64,000 nt of DNA from Deltaproteobacteria bacterium (lineage in GTDB: Bacteria; Lernaellota; Lernaellaia; JACKCT01). Numbering within the stretch: position 1 is the stretch's first letter; every line of letters starts with the position of its first letter. Shown here one piece after another: positions 56,523 through 64,000 of this stretch. A program made the translations under genes and the position numbers. Under the pieces are notes generated by a model. That model searched no databases, was not told where the DNA came from, and worked only from the letters and a program-made list of their open reading frames with translations. The DNA lies in the NCBI GenBank assembly GCA_020633895.1, contig JACKCT010000002.1, positions 62,001 to 126,000 on the forward strand, written 5' to 3'.

Positions 56523-59315
56523 CGGATTATCCAGCGAATCGTCGACCCCGCGTGGGCGTCGAGTGTGAAGACTATCAAGCCGTCGTCCATCGCAAACTTG
56601 GTGTTCGCGCCGTCGACGACCAACTTGGGGTCGTCGGCTCCGTTCGGCGGACGCACCGCGAAGGTGATTTCGCCGTCGGCGACGGGGCGATAGTAGCCCT
56701 TGTGCTCGGCGCTGTAATAGCTCGCGCCGATCAGCGGCAGCCGAATCGTGAAGTCGTCGAATGGCAGCAGGGGATCGATGACGACGCGTTCGGCGGTGGG
56801 GGCGAACCCGGCCATTTTGATCAGCGAGAGCAGGGGTCCGGCGTGGCGGTTCGAGTTCATGATCGGAAAATCGGTCATGGCGGTGAGGGTGAAGTTGAAC
56901 GTCTCGCCGGGACGCTCGTGGTAGTGAGCGTTGAACGAGTCGGGCCCGGACCAGATGCCGTACCAGATGTCGGGATAGGCCTCGGCGTGGGATTTGAGGG
57001 TGGATTTTTCGAACAACTCCCACGCGCCGTCCGGGTCGTGCGTCGCCCAGGCCCACGTCGTCCAGGCGTCGATGGCCGACCAGGTGCCGCCGTTGGTGTC
57101 CGATCCGGGATCGAGCAGGGCCCCTCCTCGGGCGGCCATAGGGACAGGGCGCCGGTGGGCTCGGGATCGACGGTGTCAGTCTTGATCTTGTCGAACAACG
57201 CGGTCGTTTGCTCGTCGGTCCACGCGCCGCCGAGCACGGCCCAGGCCTGCGTGTCGACGAAGAGGCGGTCGTCGCCGAGCAGCGTGTCGTCGTAGCCAAG
57301 GTAGCCGCGCGCGGCGTGGTCTCCCATCCAGAGTTGTTGGAGGGCTTCGACCTGGTCAGCGGCGTAGTCGTCCATCTCGTCGGCGAGGTCCGCGTCGCGG
57401 CCACGCAGGAGATCCGCGACCTTGGGCAGAATCATCGCGGCGAATCCGGCGTTCAGGCCCGACTCGCCGTGGGCGATGGTTTGGATCGGTTTGTCGGAAA
57501 AGGCGACGAGCACGTCGTTCCAATCGCCGGTGCCGGATTTGATCAGACCGTGCTCGCCCAGGCCGACCTCATCCCGCAGATGCGTAAACGCGCGCCGGGC
57601 GTGGTTTTCGATGGTGCCCGACTCGCCGGCCGATTTGGGATAGTAGGCGTTGACCTCGTCGAGGAAGGCGAAGTCACGCGTCGCGGCGAGGTATTCCTGC
57701 AGCGCCCAGAGGAAGAAGAGATCCAGGTCGCTGGACAGGGCATGGATGACGGCGCCGGACTGCTTGCCGTGGCCGAAGTAGCTGTAAGGCAGTTTGCCGT
57801 TGTCGGCGTTTTGCGAGCGGGCCATGAAGCGCAGCGCGTCCTTGGCCAGATCCGGTCTGAGGTAAATCAGCGGCACGATGGAGATGGCAAAATCCCGCGG
57901 CGCGCCCATCGCGCCCTGGTCCATGGAGTAGGCGCTGTTCTGGTCGATAACGTGGGCGTCGTAGTAGTCCTGATAGACCGACAGCCCTTGCAGGTAATAG
58001 CTGTGCCACGCCATTTCCCGCGAGAGCCAGGGTATGTCGTCGGCGACGAATTCCATGCGCGCCATGGGGGTCTCGGACGCCTTTTCGTCGGCGAGCCATT
58101 GGGCCTGAGCGGCGATGATGCCTTCCACGTCGTCCGCGTCCGCGTAGCCGTAGAGGTAACGGCGCGCTTGGTGGCCGTTCGCATCGAGTTGCCCGCGAAA
58201 GACCAGCGCCGCGCCGGTGTCCCCGCGACGTTCGAGACGGTGCGTCCGTCCGCCGATCCGTTGAAGCCCGCCGGATGGTCGAAGTCGTCGCCGAGGAACG
58301 CCGCCTTGTCCGCGCTCCAGCCGATTTCACCGCCGTCCAGGGCCGCGAGGAAGGTTCGTTTGGGGTGGTAATCCTTGCCGTCAGGCTCGTCGGCGGGGGG
58401 GATGCCGTCGCCGATGGGAGTGTAATCGGCATAGAGGTACGCTATGCCGCCCGCGTCGCCGACGCCGGTGGAAAGGGTGAATTCCTTGTTGAAGTCGGCG
58501 CGACGTTGCTCGTAGTTCTCGCCTTCGCCGGTGGTGATCAGGGCAGGCAAGAGCTGATGCATCTGCGCGCCCCAGTAGACGGCGTAGGGGAGGTCCTCGC
58601 CGGCGGCGTCATCGGCCGACACGGTGTGCAGAATCGCGGCGTCGCCCAGAGGAGAGATGCGCGTCGTCTCACGTAGTTTCCCGTCGCTGACTTTCTCGAA
58701 ACGTCCCATCCCCAGTGTGTAGACCTGCGTTTCGCCTTCGTCGGCGATGGGGTCGGCCAACGTCGCGACGGGCCCGTCCTCGCCGGGAATGTAGACGATC
58801 CCTCCGGCGAAGTCGCCGGATTCGGGGCGGTAGCGATTGACGATCTTCGGGCCTCGGGAGAAGTCGTAAAGCTGGACGTAGCCGCCGTTGTGGGCCGTGG
58901 CCACGACCGCGTCGTTGCCCAGCAGGTGCCAGTGGTCGGTCGAGGTTCCCGCGCTGACGAAATATTCAGCCCGTGGATCGTGGACGTGATCCAGATCGTA
59001 AAAGTACGCCGGGTCGTCCGATGTGCCGATCCATTCGCCGAAGATTCCCGAGCCGATTTCGGATGCGCAGACGGTGTACAACGCCGGATCTTCAAAGGCC
59101 GCGTCGGCATGGGCGACATCGTTCAGGCAGGCACCGTCGTCATCGTCGTCACCGGTGTCGTCGTCTGTGTCGTCGTCGGATTCGGTGTCGTCATCCGAGT
59201 TCGCCAAGGCATCGTCGGACGAGTCGTCGTCATCGTCGCCGGCGCACCCCGCCGACAGGCCGGTCGAAACCGTCAAGGCGAGCAGAATCCACAGCCATTT
59301 CCACTGTCCGGGCAT
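56519..59315 (-). CDS. Asp-tethered GH94-like lipoprotein, broken by two homopolymer frameshifts
   Basis: Reconstructed length ~931 residues from three overlapping frames. The signal ends SAGC-AGDDDDD, with an Asp/Ser/Thr linker to ~60. A beta-sandwich and an (alpha/alpha)6 barrel follow as in GH94 disaccharide phosphorylases: 'YFYDLDHVHDP', 'YLRPDLAKDALRFMARSQNADNGKLPYSYFG', GTGDWNDVLVAFS (the catalytic Asp region) and 'NGGTWSAIDAWTTWAW'. Frames switch at 58221-58224 and 57121-57124, each a run of four C (G on the coding strand) that reads correctly with five. GH94 enzymes need phosphate and are normally cytoplasmic, so an exported member may instead be a hydrolase. Confidence 0.72.
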
Positions 59316-59325
59316 GAAAAGCGTC

Positions 59326-59448
59326 CTAAAAAATTTCGTTCGGCGACTCTAGCGCCAAAAGCTGCATTGGCTCAATGCGGTTCTTGACCTGCGTCAAAGC
59401 TTTCGAGGCCCGGATGTTGTTGAATACGAACTGCGAAGAGTGCTTCAT
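59326..59448 (-). CDS. 40-residue frame in the GH94-like leader (candidate)
   Basis: The frame begins MKHSSQFVFNN and ends SPNEIF, 10 bases before the GH94-like start. AGGAGAAG lies just upstream, a good ribosome site. No known family, no signal, no cysteine. It contains the TTGAC-N4-GTCAA palindrome at 59384-59397, so it may instead be promoter DNA or a leader. Confidence 0.4.
   Translation of the reverse strand: MKHSSQFVFNNIRASKALTQVKNRIEPMQLLALESPNEIF
59384..59397. promoter_or_regulatory. third TTGAC-N4-GTCAA palindrome
   Basis: TTGACCTGCGTCAA, about 75 bases upstream of the GH94-like start on the minus strand. No well-placed -10 was found. Confidence 0.4.
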
Positions 59449-59468
59449 GAGCTTCTCCTCTCCTGAGA

Positions 59469-59522
59469 GAGTCGGCCGACTGAGCAACGACCGACTCGCG
59501 AAAAAGCCGCCTTCCTGGCGGC
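59469..59522 (-). promoter_or_regulatory. leader hairpins including a terminator-like stem
   Basis: On the minus strand, GCCGCC-AGGAA-GGCGGC then TTTTT (59501-59522) looks like an intrinsic terminator. It is followed by GAGTCGG/CCGACTC (59469-59497) before the ribosome site of the 40-codon frame. No gene lies upstream for it to end, so it may attenuate the GH94-like transcript or end a small RNA. Confidence 0.45.
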
Positions 59523-59691
59523 AGGCAGTGTGGCGGGATGTCGGGTCTCGCCACTTTTCTTTTCTACTTTTCTTTGGCCGCGCGGTACAAATCTCCCCGG
59601 GTTCTATCATGGCCGCGTCGTGCGTTGACGGTTAGGATGACCATCGACCGCGAAGGTTCGCGGGGTTATTCGGGAGGGAGGGGAAATCCCC

Positions 59692-59895
59692 ATGAGTGAA
59701 GGACAAGGATCGACCGGCAACGTCATTGCCGCCCTGTGCAGCTTCTTCATCCCCGGCTTGGGGCAGCTTCTCCAGGCGCGCCTGCTGGCGGCGTTCGTGC
59801 AATTCGCGCTGGCGGGAGTTTTGTGGGCAAGCTGTTTCATGGGCTGGATCGTGCATCTTTATTCCATCATCGACGCGGCGCGCTTCAAGGCCTGA
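59692..59895 (+). CDS. small TM2-like membrane protein
   Basis: A 67-residue protein with two hydrophobic segments and the TM2-like 'SFFIPGLGQLLQARLLAAF' at ~18-36, ending 'HLYSIIDAARFKA'. Short TM2-type proteins are common and uncharacterised. GGAGGGAGGGG upstream supports the start. Confidence 0.75.
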   Translation: MSEGQGSTGNVIAALCSFFIPGLGQLLQARLLAAFVQFALAGVLWASCFMGWIVHLYSIIDAARFKA

Positions 59896-59933
59896 TCTTC
59901 CGGGGGGCGTATCGCGGGAAATCCTCTTTCGCC

Positions 59934-59963
59934 TTGACCGGGCTTGGGCGCCGTTTCTATGCT
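59934..59963 (+). promoter_or_regulatory. predicted promoter of the 246-residue lipoprotein gene
   Basis: TTGACC, an 18-base spacer and TATGCT, about 33 bases before the TTG start. Confidence 0.5.
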
Positions 59964-59995
59964 GCCCGTGAGAACAATCAGCGTGGAGCGGCTCC

Positions 59996-60736
59996 TTGGC
60001 CCGTCACAAACTGCCACATATCGCCGCCGTGCTGGCGGCCGCCTTCCTGCTGGCCATGGCCACGGCGTGTTCTGATCCGTTTTCCTATACGCTGCCGCCC
60101 GACGTCTCCAAATGGGCGACGCACAAGCGCCTGCATAAGACCATCGAAAACCTCCCCGAGCCCGAACGCACCCGTATGACGGATTTTGTCGCGCGTCTGT
60201 CGGCCGATCCGCCCAAGTCGCTGCCGCCCCGCACGATTCGCGACGCGATCAATGCCCAGATCGAATACGAGATGGACCGGACTATCGCCAAGGCGGAGGC
60301 CATCGCCGAGGCCGAGCGGGTGCGTTGCGCGAATCGGTTCGCGCTGGACAAGATCGAGCAGTACGTCGACCTGCGCGTCGTGAAGATGTCGTTCGAAAAG
60401 GCCAAGCCCGATACCCCGGAGACGATCCGCCTGAGCCTGCAACTACGCAATCGCGGACCCGCGCCCCTCACGCACGTGGCCGGGAAGCTGACCTTCGAGC
60501 AGGGCGGCAAGACGATCTTCGAAATCGGATTTAAGCACGAAGGTAAGCTGGGGCCCGGCGACGCCCTGTCCTTTGACCGAGGCATTGTCTACGACCCCAT
60601 TCAGGAGGCCCACCGGCTTATGGCCGAAGCCATCGAGGCGGACGGGCTGATCGCGGTCTGGCATCCCGACATGGCGGCCTTCGCTGACGGAACCACCTAC
60701 GAAATCAAGCCGATACCGCCCCTCGCCGAGACTTGA
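59996..60736 (+). CDS. lipoprotein of unknown function
   Basis: A 246-residue lipoprotein (signal MARHKLPHIAAVLAAAFLLAMATAC). A helical N-terminal part with charged heptads (~90-120, 'YEMDRTIAKAEAIAEAERVRC') is followed by a beta-sandwich ('IRLSLQLRNRGPAPLTHVAGKLTFEQGGKTIFE') like the FxLYD/LEA-type modules that act at membranes. TTG start with GGAG eight bases upstream. Confidence 0.7.
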   Translation: MARHKLPHIAAVLAAAFLLAMATACSDPFSYTLPPDVSKWATHKRLHKTIENLPEPERTRMTDFVARLSADPPKSLPPRTIRDAINAQIEYEMDRTIAKAEAIAEAERVRCANRFALDKIEQYVDLRVVKMSFEKAKPDTPETIRLSLQLRNRGPAPLTHVAGKLTFEQGGKTIFEIGFKHEGKLGPGDALSFDRGIVYDPIQEAHRLMAEAIEADGLIAVWHPDMAAFADGTTYEIKPIPPLAET

Positions 60737-60915
60737 TTCAGATCAGTCGTCACGCCAGCGCCATATAAGCGTCAAGTTTGCGCCAAAGTTTTCGCCAACA
60801 ATTCCGCTTGGCCGAATCGCGGCCGGGCTTCGTTTTTTTGAGCATCTAAGACATCCATGCGTTTGCGCCACCGATTGTCGCGCCGGGCACGGGCTCGGGC
60901 GGTTGCGGAGAAGGT

Positions 60916-62505
60916 ATGACGGTTCTCGAACTCGCGGTCGTTGTGTTGGTCTTTCTGGCGACCTTCGACCTTTGGGTCGGCGTCACCAACGACGCGGTGA
61001 ACTTCCTCAACTCGGCCCTGGGCTCGTACGTCGCCAAGCGCCGCACGATCTACATTGTCGCGACGATCGGCATTCTGCTGGGCGCGTTTTTGTCCGACGG
61101 CATGATGGAAGTGGCGCGCAAGGGCATCTTCAATCCGTCGTTCTTCACCATGTCCGACGGGCACCTGGACGTCCGGGCGATCGTCATTATTTATCTGGCC
61201 GTGATGATCACCGACGTCATCATGCTGGACTTCTTCAACACCTTCGGCCTGCCCACCTCCACGACGGTGAGCATCGTCTCCGAGCTATTGGGCGCGTCGA
61301 TCGCCGTCGCGTTTTTTCGCTACACGGACCACAGCCTCGTCGCCGCGGGGGAGGTGATCAACGCCGGAAGCGCGATCACCATCTACGTCGGCATCCTGCT
61401 GTCGGTCATCGTTTCGTTCACGGGCGGAGCGCTGTTCATGCTGCTGGTGCGCAGCTTCTTCACGCACGACGTGAAGCGGACGTTCAAGTATTACGGCGGC
61501 GTCTGGACGGGCATCTGCTTCGCGGGGATGCTCTATTTCGTGATTTTCAAGGCCGGCGGCCATGCGTCGTTCATGACCGCCGATGTGAAGCAATGGCTAT
61601 CGGCCCACTCGTGGCTCATCATGGGCGGGGTTTTCCTGGTGGCGACCGCCATCGCCCAGACGCAGGCCCATAGGCCCGAGCGCGTCTTCAAGGTCATCAT
61701 CCTGACGGGCACCGGCAGCTTGGCGGCGGCCTTCGCGGGCAATGATCTGGTCAACTTCATCGGCCCGACGATCGCCGGGTATCAGGCCGTCTTCATCGAA
61801 AACGTGGACATGGCCGGCAAGGTGAAGACGCCGCTGTTGGGACTGTTGGCGGCGGGCATTCTGATGGCGCTGGCGTTGTGGAAATCAAAGAAGGCCCACT
61901 CGGTGTCCGACACGGAAATCCGCCTGGCCTCCAACGGCGACGGCATGTCTCAGCGCTTCTCGGGTTCGTCCCTGGCCCGGGCGATCATCACGGCCAATCG
62001 TCTGGTCTTCAAGATTCTGCTGGTGCTCACGCCCCGTGGGTTGGTGCGTCTGATGGATGGGCGCACGCGCCGCCCCGACCCGAACAAGGAAGTCGTCGAG
62101 CCGCCCTATGACCTGCTACGGGCCACGGTCAACCTGACCGCCGCCAGTGTCATTATCTCCATCGGCACGGCCAACAAGCTGCCCCTGTCGACAACCTACG
62201 TTTCGTTCATGGTGGCCATGGGCGCGTCCCTGGCGGATCGCTGCTGGGGGACATCCGCGGAGGCGACGGAGCGGCGCGTGACCGGCGTGCTGGTGGTCGT
62301 GGCCGGATGGGGGCTGACGGGCGTGTTGGCCTCGACCGGCGCGTTCATCGTCGGCGGGATCATCTGCGCCCTGGGCATCGTGCCGGGCGTCTCCGCCATG
62401 CTGGTCGTACTCGCCTTCTCCCTGTGGCACATGGGCCGCCGCCACGCCAAGACCTTCAACGTCGACGACAACATCAACGGCATGCTGCAAAAGGCGGTCG
62501 GGTAG
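60916..62505 (+). CDS. PiT-family inorganic phosphate transporter
   Basis: A 529-residue inner-membrane permease with about 11-12 membrane segments. The two PiT signature repeats are GVTNDAVNFLNSALGS (~22-37) and AGNDLVNFIGP (~273-283). A second conserved pair, 'LPTSTTVSIVSELLGASIA' and 'LPLSTTYVSFMVAMGASLA', follows each repeat. It would import phosphate (or metal phosphate) with a cation. The extended cytoplasmic loop (~325-385) is typical. GGAG five bases before the ATG. Confidence 0.92.
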   Translation: MTVLELAVVVLVFLATFDLWVGVTNDAVNFLNSALGSYVAKRRTIYIVATIGILLGAFLSDGMMEVARKGIFNPSFFTMSDGHLDVRAIVIIYLAVMITDVIMLDFFNTFGLPTSTTVSIVSELLGASIAVAFFRYTDHSLVAAGEVINAGSAITIYVGILLSVIVSFTGGALFMLLVRSFFTHDVKRTFKYYGGVWTGICFAGMLYFVIFKAGGHASFMTADVKQWLSAHSWLIMGGVFLVATAIAQTQAHRPERVFKVIILTGTGSLAAAFAGNDLVNFIGPTIAGYQAVFIENVDMAGKVKTPLLGLLAAGILMALALWKSKKAHSVSDTEIRLASNGDGMSQRFSGSSLARAIITANRLVFKILLVLTPRGLVRLMDGRTRRPDPNKEVVEPPYDLLRATVNLTAASVIISIGTANKLPLSTTYVSFMVAMGASLADRCWGTSAEATERRVTGVLVVVAGWGLTGVLASTGAFIVGGIICALGIVPGVSAMLVVLAFSLWHMGRRHAKTFNVDDNINGMLQKAVG

Positions 62506-62615
62506 CCGGGTAGTCCCGGCGGACTGACGGGCGCCTCCGCGGAGGCTGCGGCGCCCTGCACGCCGGCGCGTGGGTCGGCAGAGCCTTGGTGGAAGTCGCT
62601 TCGCTCCAGCCCTTT

Positions 62616-62640
62616 CAGAGCCGCGAGCCGTAGCGAGCGG
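62616..62640 (+). repeat. CAGAGCCGCGA dispersed repeat, copy 2
   Basis: CAGAGCCGCGAGCCGTAGCG followed by AGCGG. Confidence 0.6.
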
Positions 62641-62676
62641 GTGACGGGGACGTTGTAAGCGGCGGCGTCAACCCTT

Positions 62677-62697
62677 CAGAGCCGCGACCATGAGGGG
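62677..62697 (+). repeat. CAGAGCCGCGA dispersed repeat, copy 3 (short)
   Basis: CAGAGCCGCGACCATGAGGG; only 61 bases after copy 2. Confidence 0.5.
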
Positions 62698-62760
62698 GCA
62701 GGTTGTTTCGCCACGGCGGTAGATGTATGGCCGAAATGATGCGGCCCACAGGACCGTTGC

Positions 62761-63522
62761 TCACCCCGCCTTACGCCATAGCGCCGCCGCCGCTTCGTCC
62801 AGATACCACGTCGCCTCGCCGTCCGTCGGATCGACGCATTTGACCGGGTAGGTCTCGGGCGGGTCGTCGCCGGTGAAGACGGTGCGGATCATCTCCGCCT
62901 TACCGGCTCCGGCCACCAACAGCCACACCCGCGCGGCGGCGTTGATCATCGGCGGCGTGAACGAGAGCCGCGCGTAGCCCTTCTCGCCTGTCGTCACCAG
63001 CGTCGATGTCTCATGCACGCCGGGTTGGCCGGGAAAGAGTGACGCCGTGTGGCCGTCGTCGCCCATGCCCAGCAGGATCAGGTCGAATCGGGGAAAGCCG
63101 GTCGGCATCGCGAAAAATTCCCGCAGATGGGCCTCGTACTGCCGCGCGCCCTCGGCGGGGGGGAGAAGGCCGTTGAGCGGGTGGACGTTGCCTTGAGGCA
63201 GTTTGACGTTGTCGATCAACGTCTCGCACGCCATGCGGAAATTCGAGTCCACACTTCCCGGCGCCACGCACCGCTCGTCGCTCCAAAACAGATGCGTCTT
63301 TGTCCAGTCGATGCGGCTTTGAAACTCTCCGGTCGCCAGCAGGCGAAAGAGCGCCTTGGGTGTACTGCCTCCCGAGAGGGCGACGGTGAAGCGCGAGTGG
63401 TCCGCGGCCGTGCAAGCGTTGGCCGTGGTCACGAAATTTTCCGCAGCGACCAAGGCCAGGCGATCGGCGGTCGGTTCGATCAGGACCTTGTGGCCGCGCC
63501 GTTCGGGCAGGGACGCGCTCAT
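62761..63522 (-). CDS. pgl: 6-phosphogluconolactonase
   Basis: Hydrolyses 6-phosphogluconolactone, the second step of the oxidative pentose phosphate pathway. A 253-residue cytoplasmic enzyme of the DevB/NagB-like type: 'TVALSGGSTPKALFRLLA', 'HLFWSDERCVAPGSVDSNFRMA', 'LILLGMGDDGHTASLFPG' and 'SFTPPMINAAARVWLLVAG'. It overlaps zwf by ATGA and is translationally coupled to it. The start at 63522 follows from that coupling. Confidence 0.95.
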   Translation of the reverse strand: MSASLPERRGHKVLIEPTADRLALVAAENFVTTANACTAADHSRFTVALSGGSTPKALFRLLATGEFQSRIDWTKTHLFWSDERCVAPGSVDSNFRMACETLIDNVKLPQGNVHPLNGLLPPAEGARQYEAHLREFFAMPTGFPRFDLILLGMGDDGHTASLFPGQPGVHETSTLVTTGEKGYARLSFTPPMINAAARVWLLVAGAGKAEMIRTVFTGDDPPETYPVKCVDPTDGEATWYLDEAAAALWRKAG

Positions 63523-64000
63523 GGTCGCCTCCATTTGCGCCCGTCGGCCGCCATCATCTCCATGGCCTCGTCCGGGCCCCAGCTTCCGGGTTCGTATTGG
63601 GGGATGGACTTGATGCGTTGCTTGCTCCATCCCTCGGCGATCTGGTCGACGAATTTCCACGAGGAGATCACGCCGTCGGTGCGGGGAAAGAGGGTCGCGT
63701 CGCCGACCACCACGTCGAGCAGCAATCGCTCGTACGCCTCGGGCGCGGTGTCGCCGTAGGCTTCGTAATATTTGAAGGTCATCTGCTGGTTGCGGATGTC
63801 CATGCCGACGCCCGGATGCTTGGTCGAGAAGATCATGCTCACGCCTTCGTCGGGTTGGATGCGCAGGATCAGCGCGCTGGGCGAGGGCGGTTCGACGACC
63901 ACGTCGCGAAAAAGCATGTGAGGCACTTCGCGATATTGGATCGCCACCTCGCTGACGCGCTTGGGCAGGCGTTTGCCGCTGCGGATGTAAAACGGCACGC
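63519..64000 (-). CDS. zwf: glucose-6-phosphate dehydrogenase, partial
   Basis: Oxidises glucose 6-phosphate with NADP+. Only the C-terminal ~160 residues are in the window: 'PFYIRSGKRLPKRVSEVAIQYREVPHMLF', 'LILRIQPDEGVSMIFSTKHPG' and 'DAYERLLLDVVVGDATLFPR'-type motifs (here PEAYERLLLDVVVGD). The frame runs off the right edge. First gene of a zwf-pgl operon. Confidence 0.95.
   Translation of the reverse strand, partial: VPFYIRSGKRLPKRVSEVAIQYREVPHMLFRDVVVEPPSPSALILRIQPDEGVSMIFSTKHPGVGMDIRNQQMTFKYYEAYGDTAPEAYERLLLDVVVGDATLFPRTDGVISSWKFVDQIAEGWSKQRIKSIPQYEPGSWGPDEAMEMMAADGRKWRRP

Noticed and set aside
55773-57404. 543-codon continuous minus-strand gene
   Set aside because: Its first ~290 residues are an out-of-frame reading of the GH94-like gene, and its tail is frameshifted; only the part from 56522 onward is protein-like.

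Overview
The window is 64 kb of GC-rich bacterial chromosome from a Gram-negative heterotroph. Evidence for an outer membrane is two FadL-type porins, a small beta-barrel protein and many lipoproteins. The most distinctive trait is that about a quarter of the genes encode exported proteins, mostly lipoproteins, with an aspartate-rich linker (runs of D broken by T, S, A, V or G) directly after the signal peptide. Together with the delta-proteobacterial flavour of the housekeeping genes (deoxynucleoside kinase next to panC-panD, PerR next to KatG, PAS-rich kinases), this suggests an uncultured lineage near the Myxococcota/Desulfobacterota, or one such as Lernaellota. That placement is a guess and would need a marker-gene tree.

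Layout. 0-5.2 kb: an Asp-tethered lipoprotein, a deoxynucleoside kinase, panC-panD (pantothenate branch) and three exported proteins. 5.5-12 kb: an A-type Fe-S carrier, a TMTC-like membrane protein with TPRs, a poly-Asp secreted protein, pyrE, an apparently independent 18-codon transcription unit and a DUF389 membrane protein. 12-16.7 kb: tmRNA with a GIY-YIG cassette at its 3' end, a Bor-like lipoprotein, and a peroxide module (perR, katG). 16.7-31.6 kb: metallophosphoesterase, SRPBCC protein, a FadL pair, then exported enzymes (GH88/105-like, GH1, LytM-PKD, pectinacetylesterase-like). 31.9-40 kb: FHA protein, hybrid kinase, an alpha/beta hydrolase, a PLC-like enzyme and an AttH/CrtC-like lipoprotein. 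40-47.9 kb: methyltransferase, beta-helix lipoprotein, mannose-1-phosphate guanylyltransferase, serine hydrolase, GNAT, VWA lipoprotein and a thioredoxin-fold protein. 48-59.4 kb: GH79-like lipoprotein, a NarX/NarL-type two-component system, a PAS-only protein, a GH5 lipoprotein, and a GH94-like lipoprotein plus partner, both broken by single-base homopolymer deletions. 59.7-64 kb: small membrane and lipoproteins, a PiT phosphate transporter and the zwf-pgl start of the pentose phosphate pathway, with zwf running off the right edge.

How the genes fit together. Many exported enzymes act on glycans, esters or phosphodiesters, and the Asp linker is shared across unrelated folds. The simplest reading is a surface-displayed degradative lipoproteome, with FadL porins taking up hydrophobic products and central metabolism encoded alongside.

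Regulation visible in the sequence: several promoters of the form TTGAC(N)-N17-TAnnnT, including two with TAGGTT as the -10; a doubled PerR-type operator; three TTGAC-N4-GTCAA palindromes of the CRP/FNR type; many intrinsic terminators; and a possible attenuating leader before the GH94-like gene. I see no tRNA, rRNA, CRISPR array, prophage or conventional insertion sequence.
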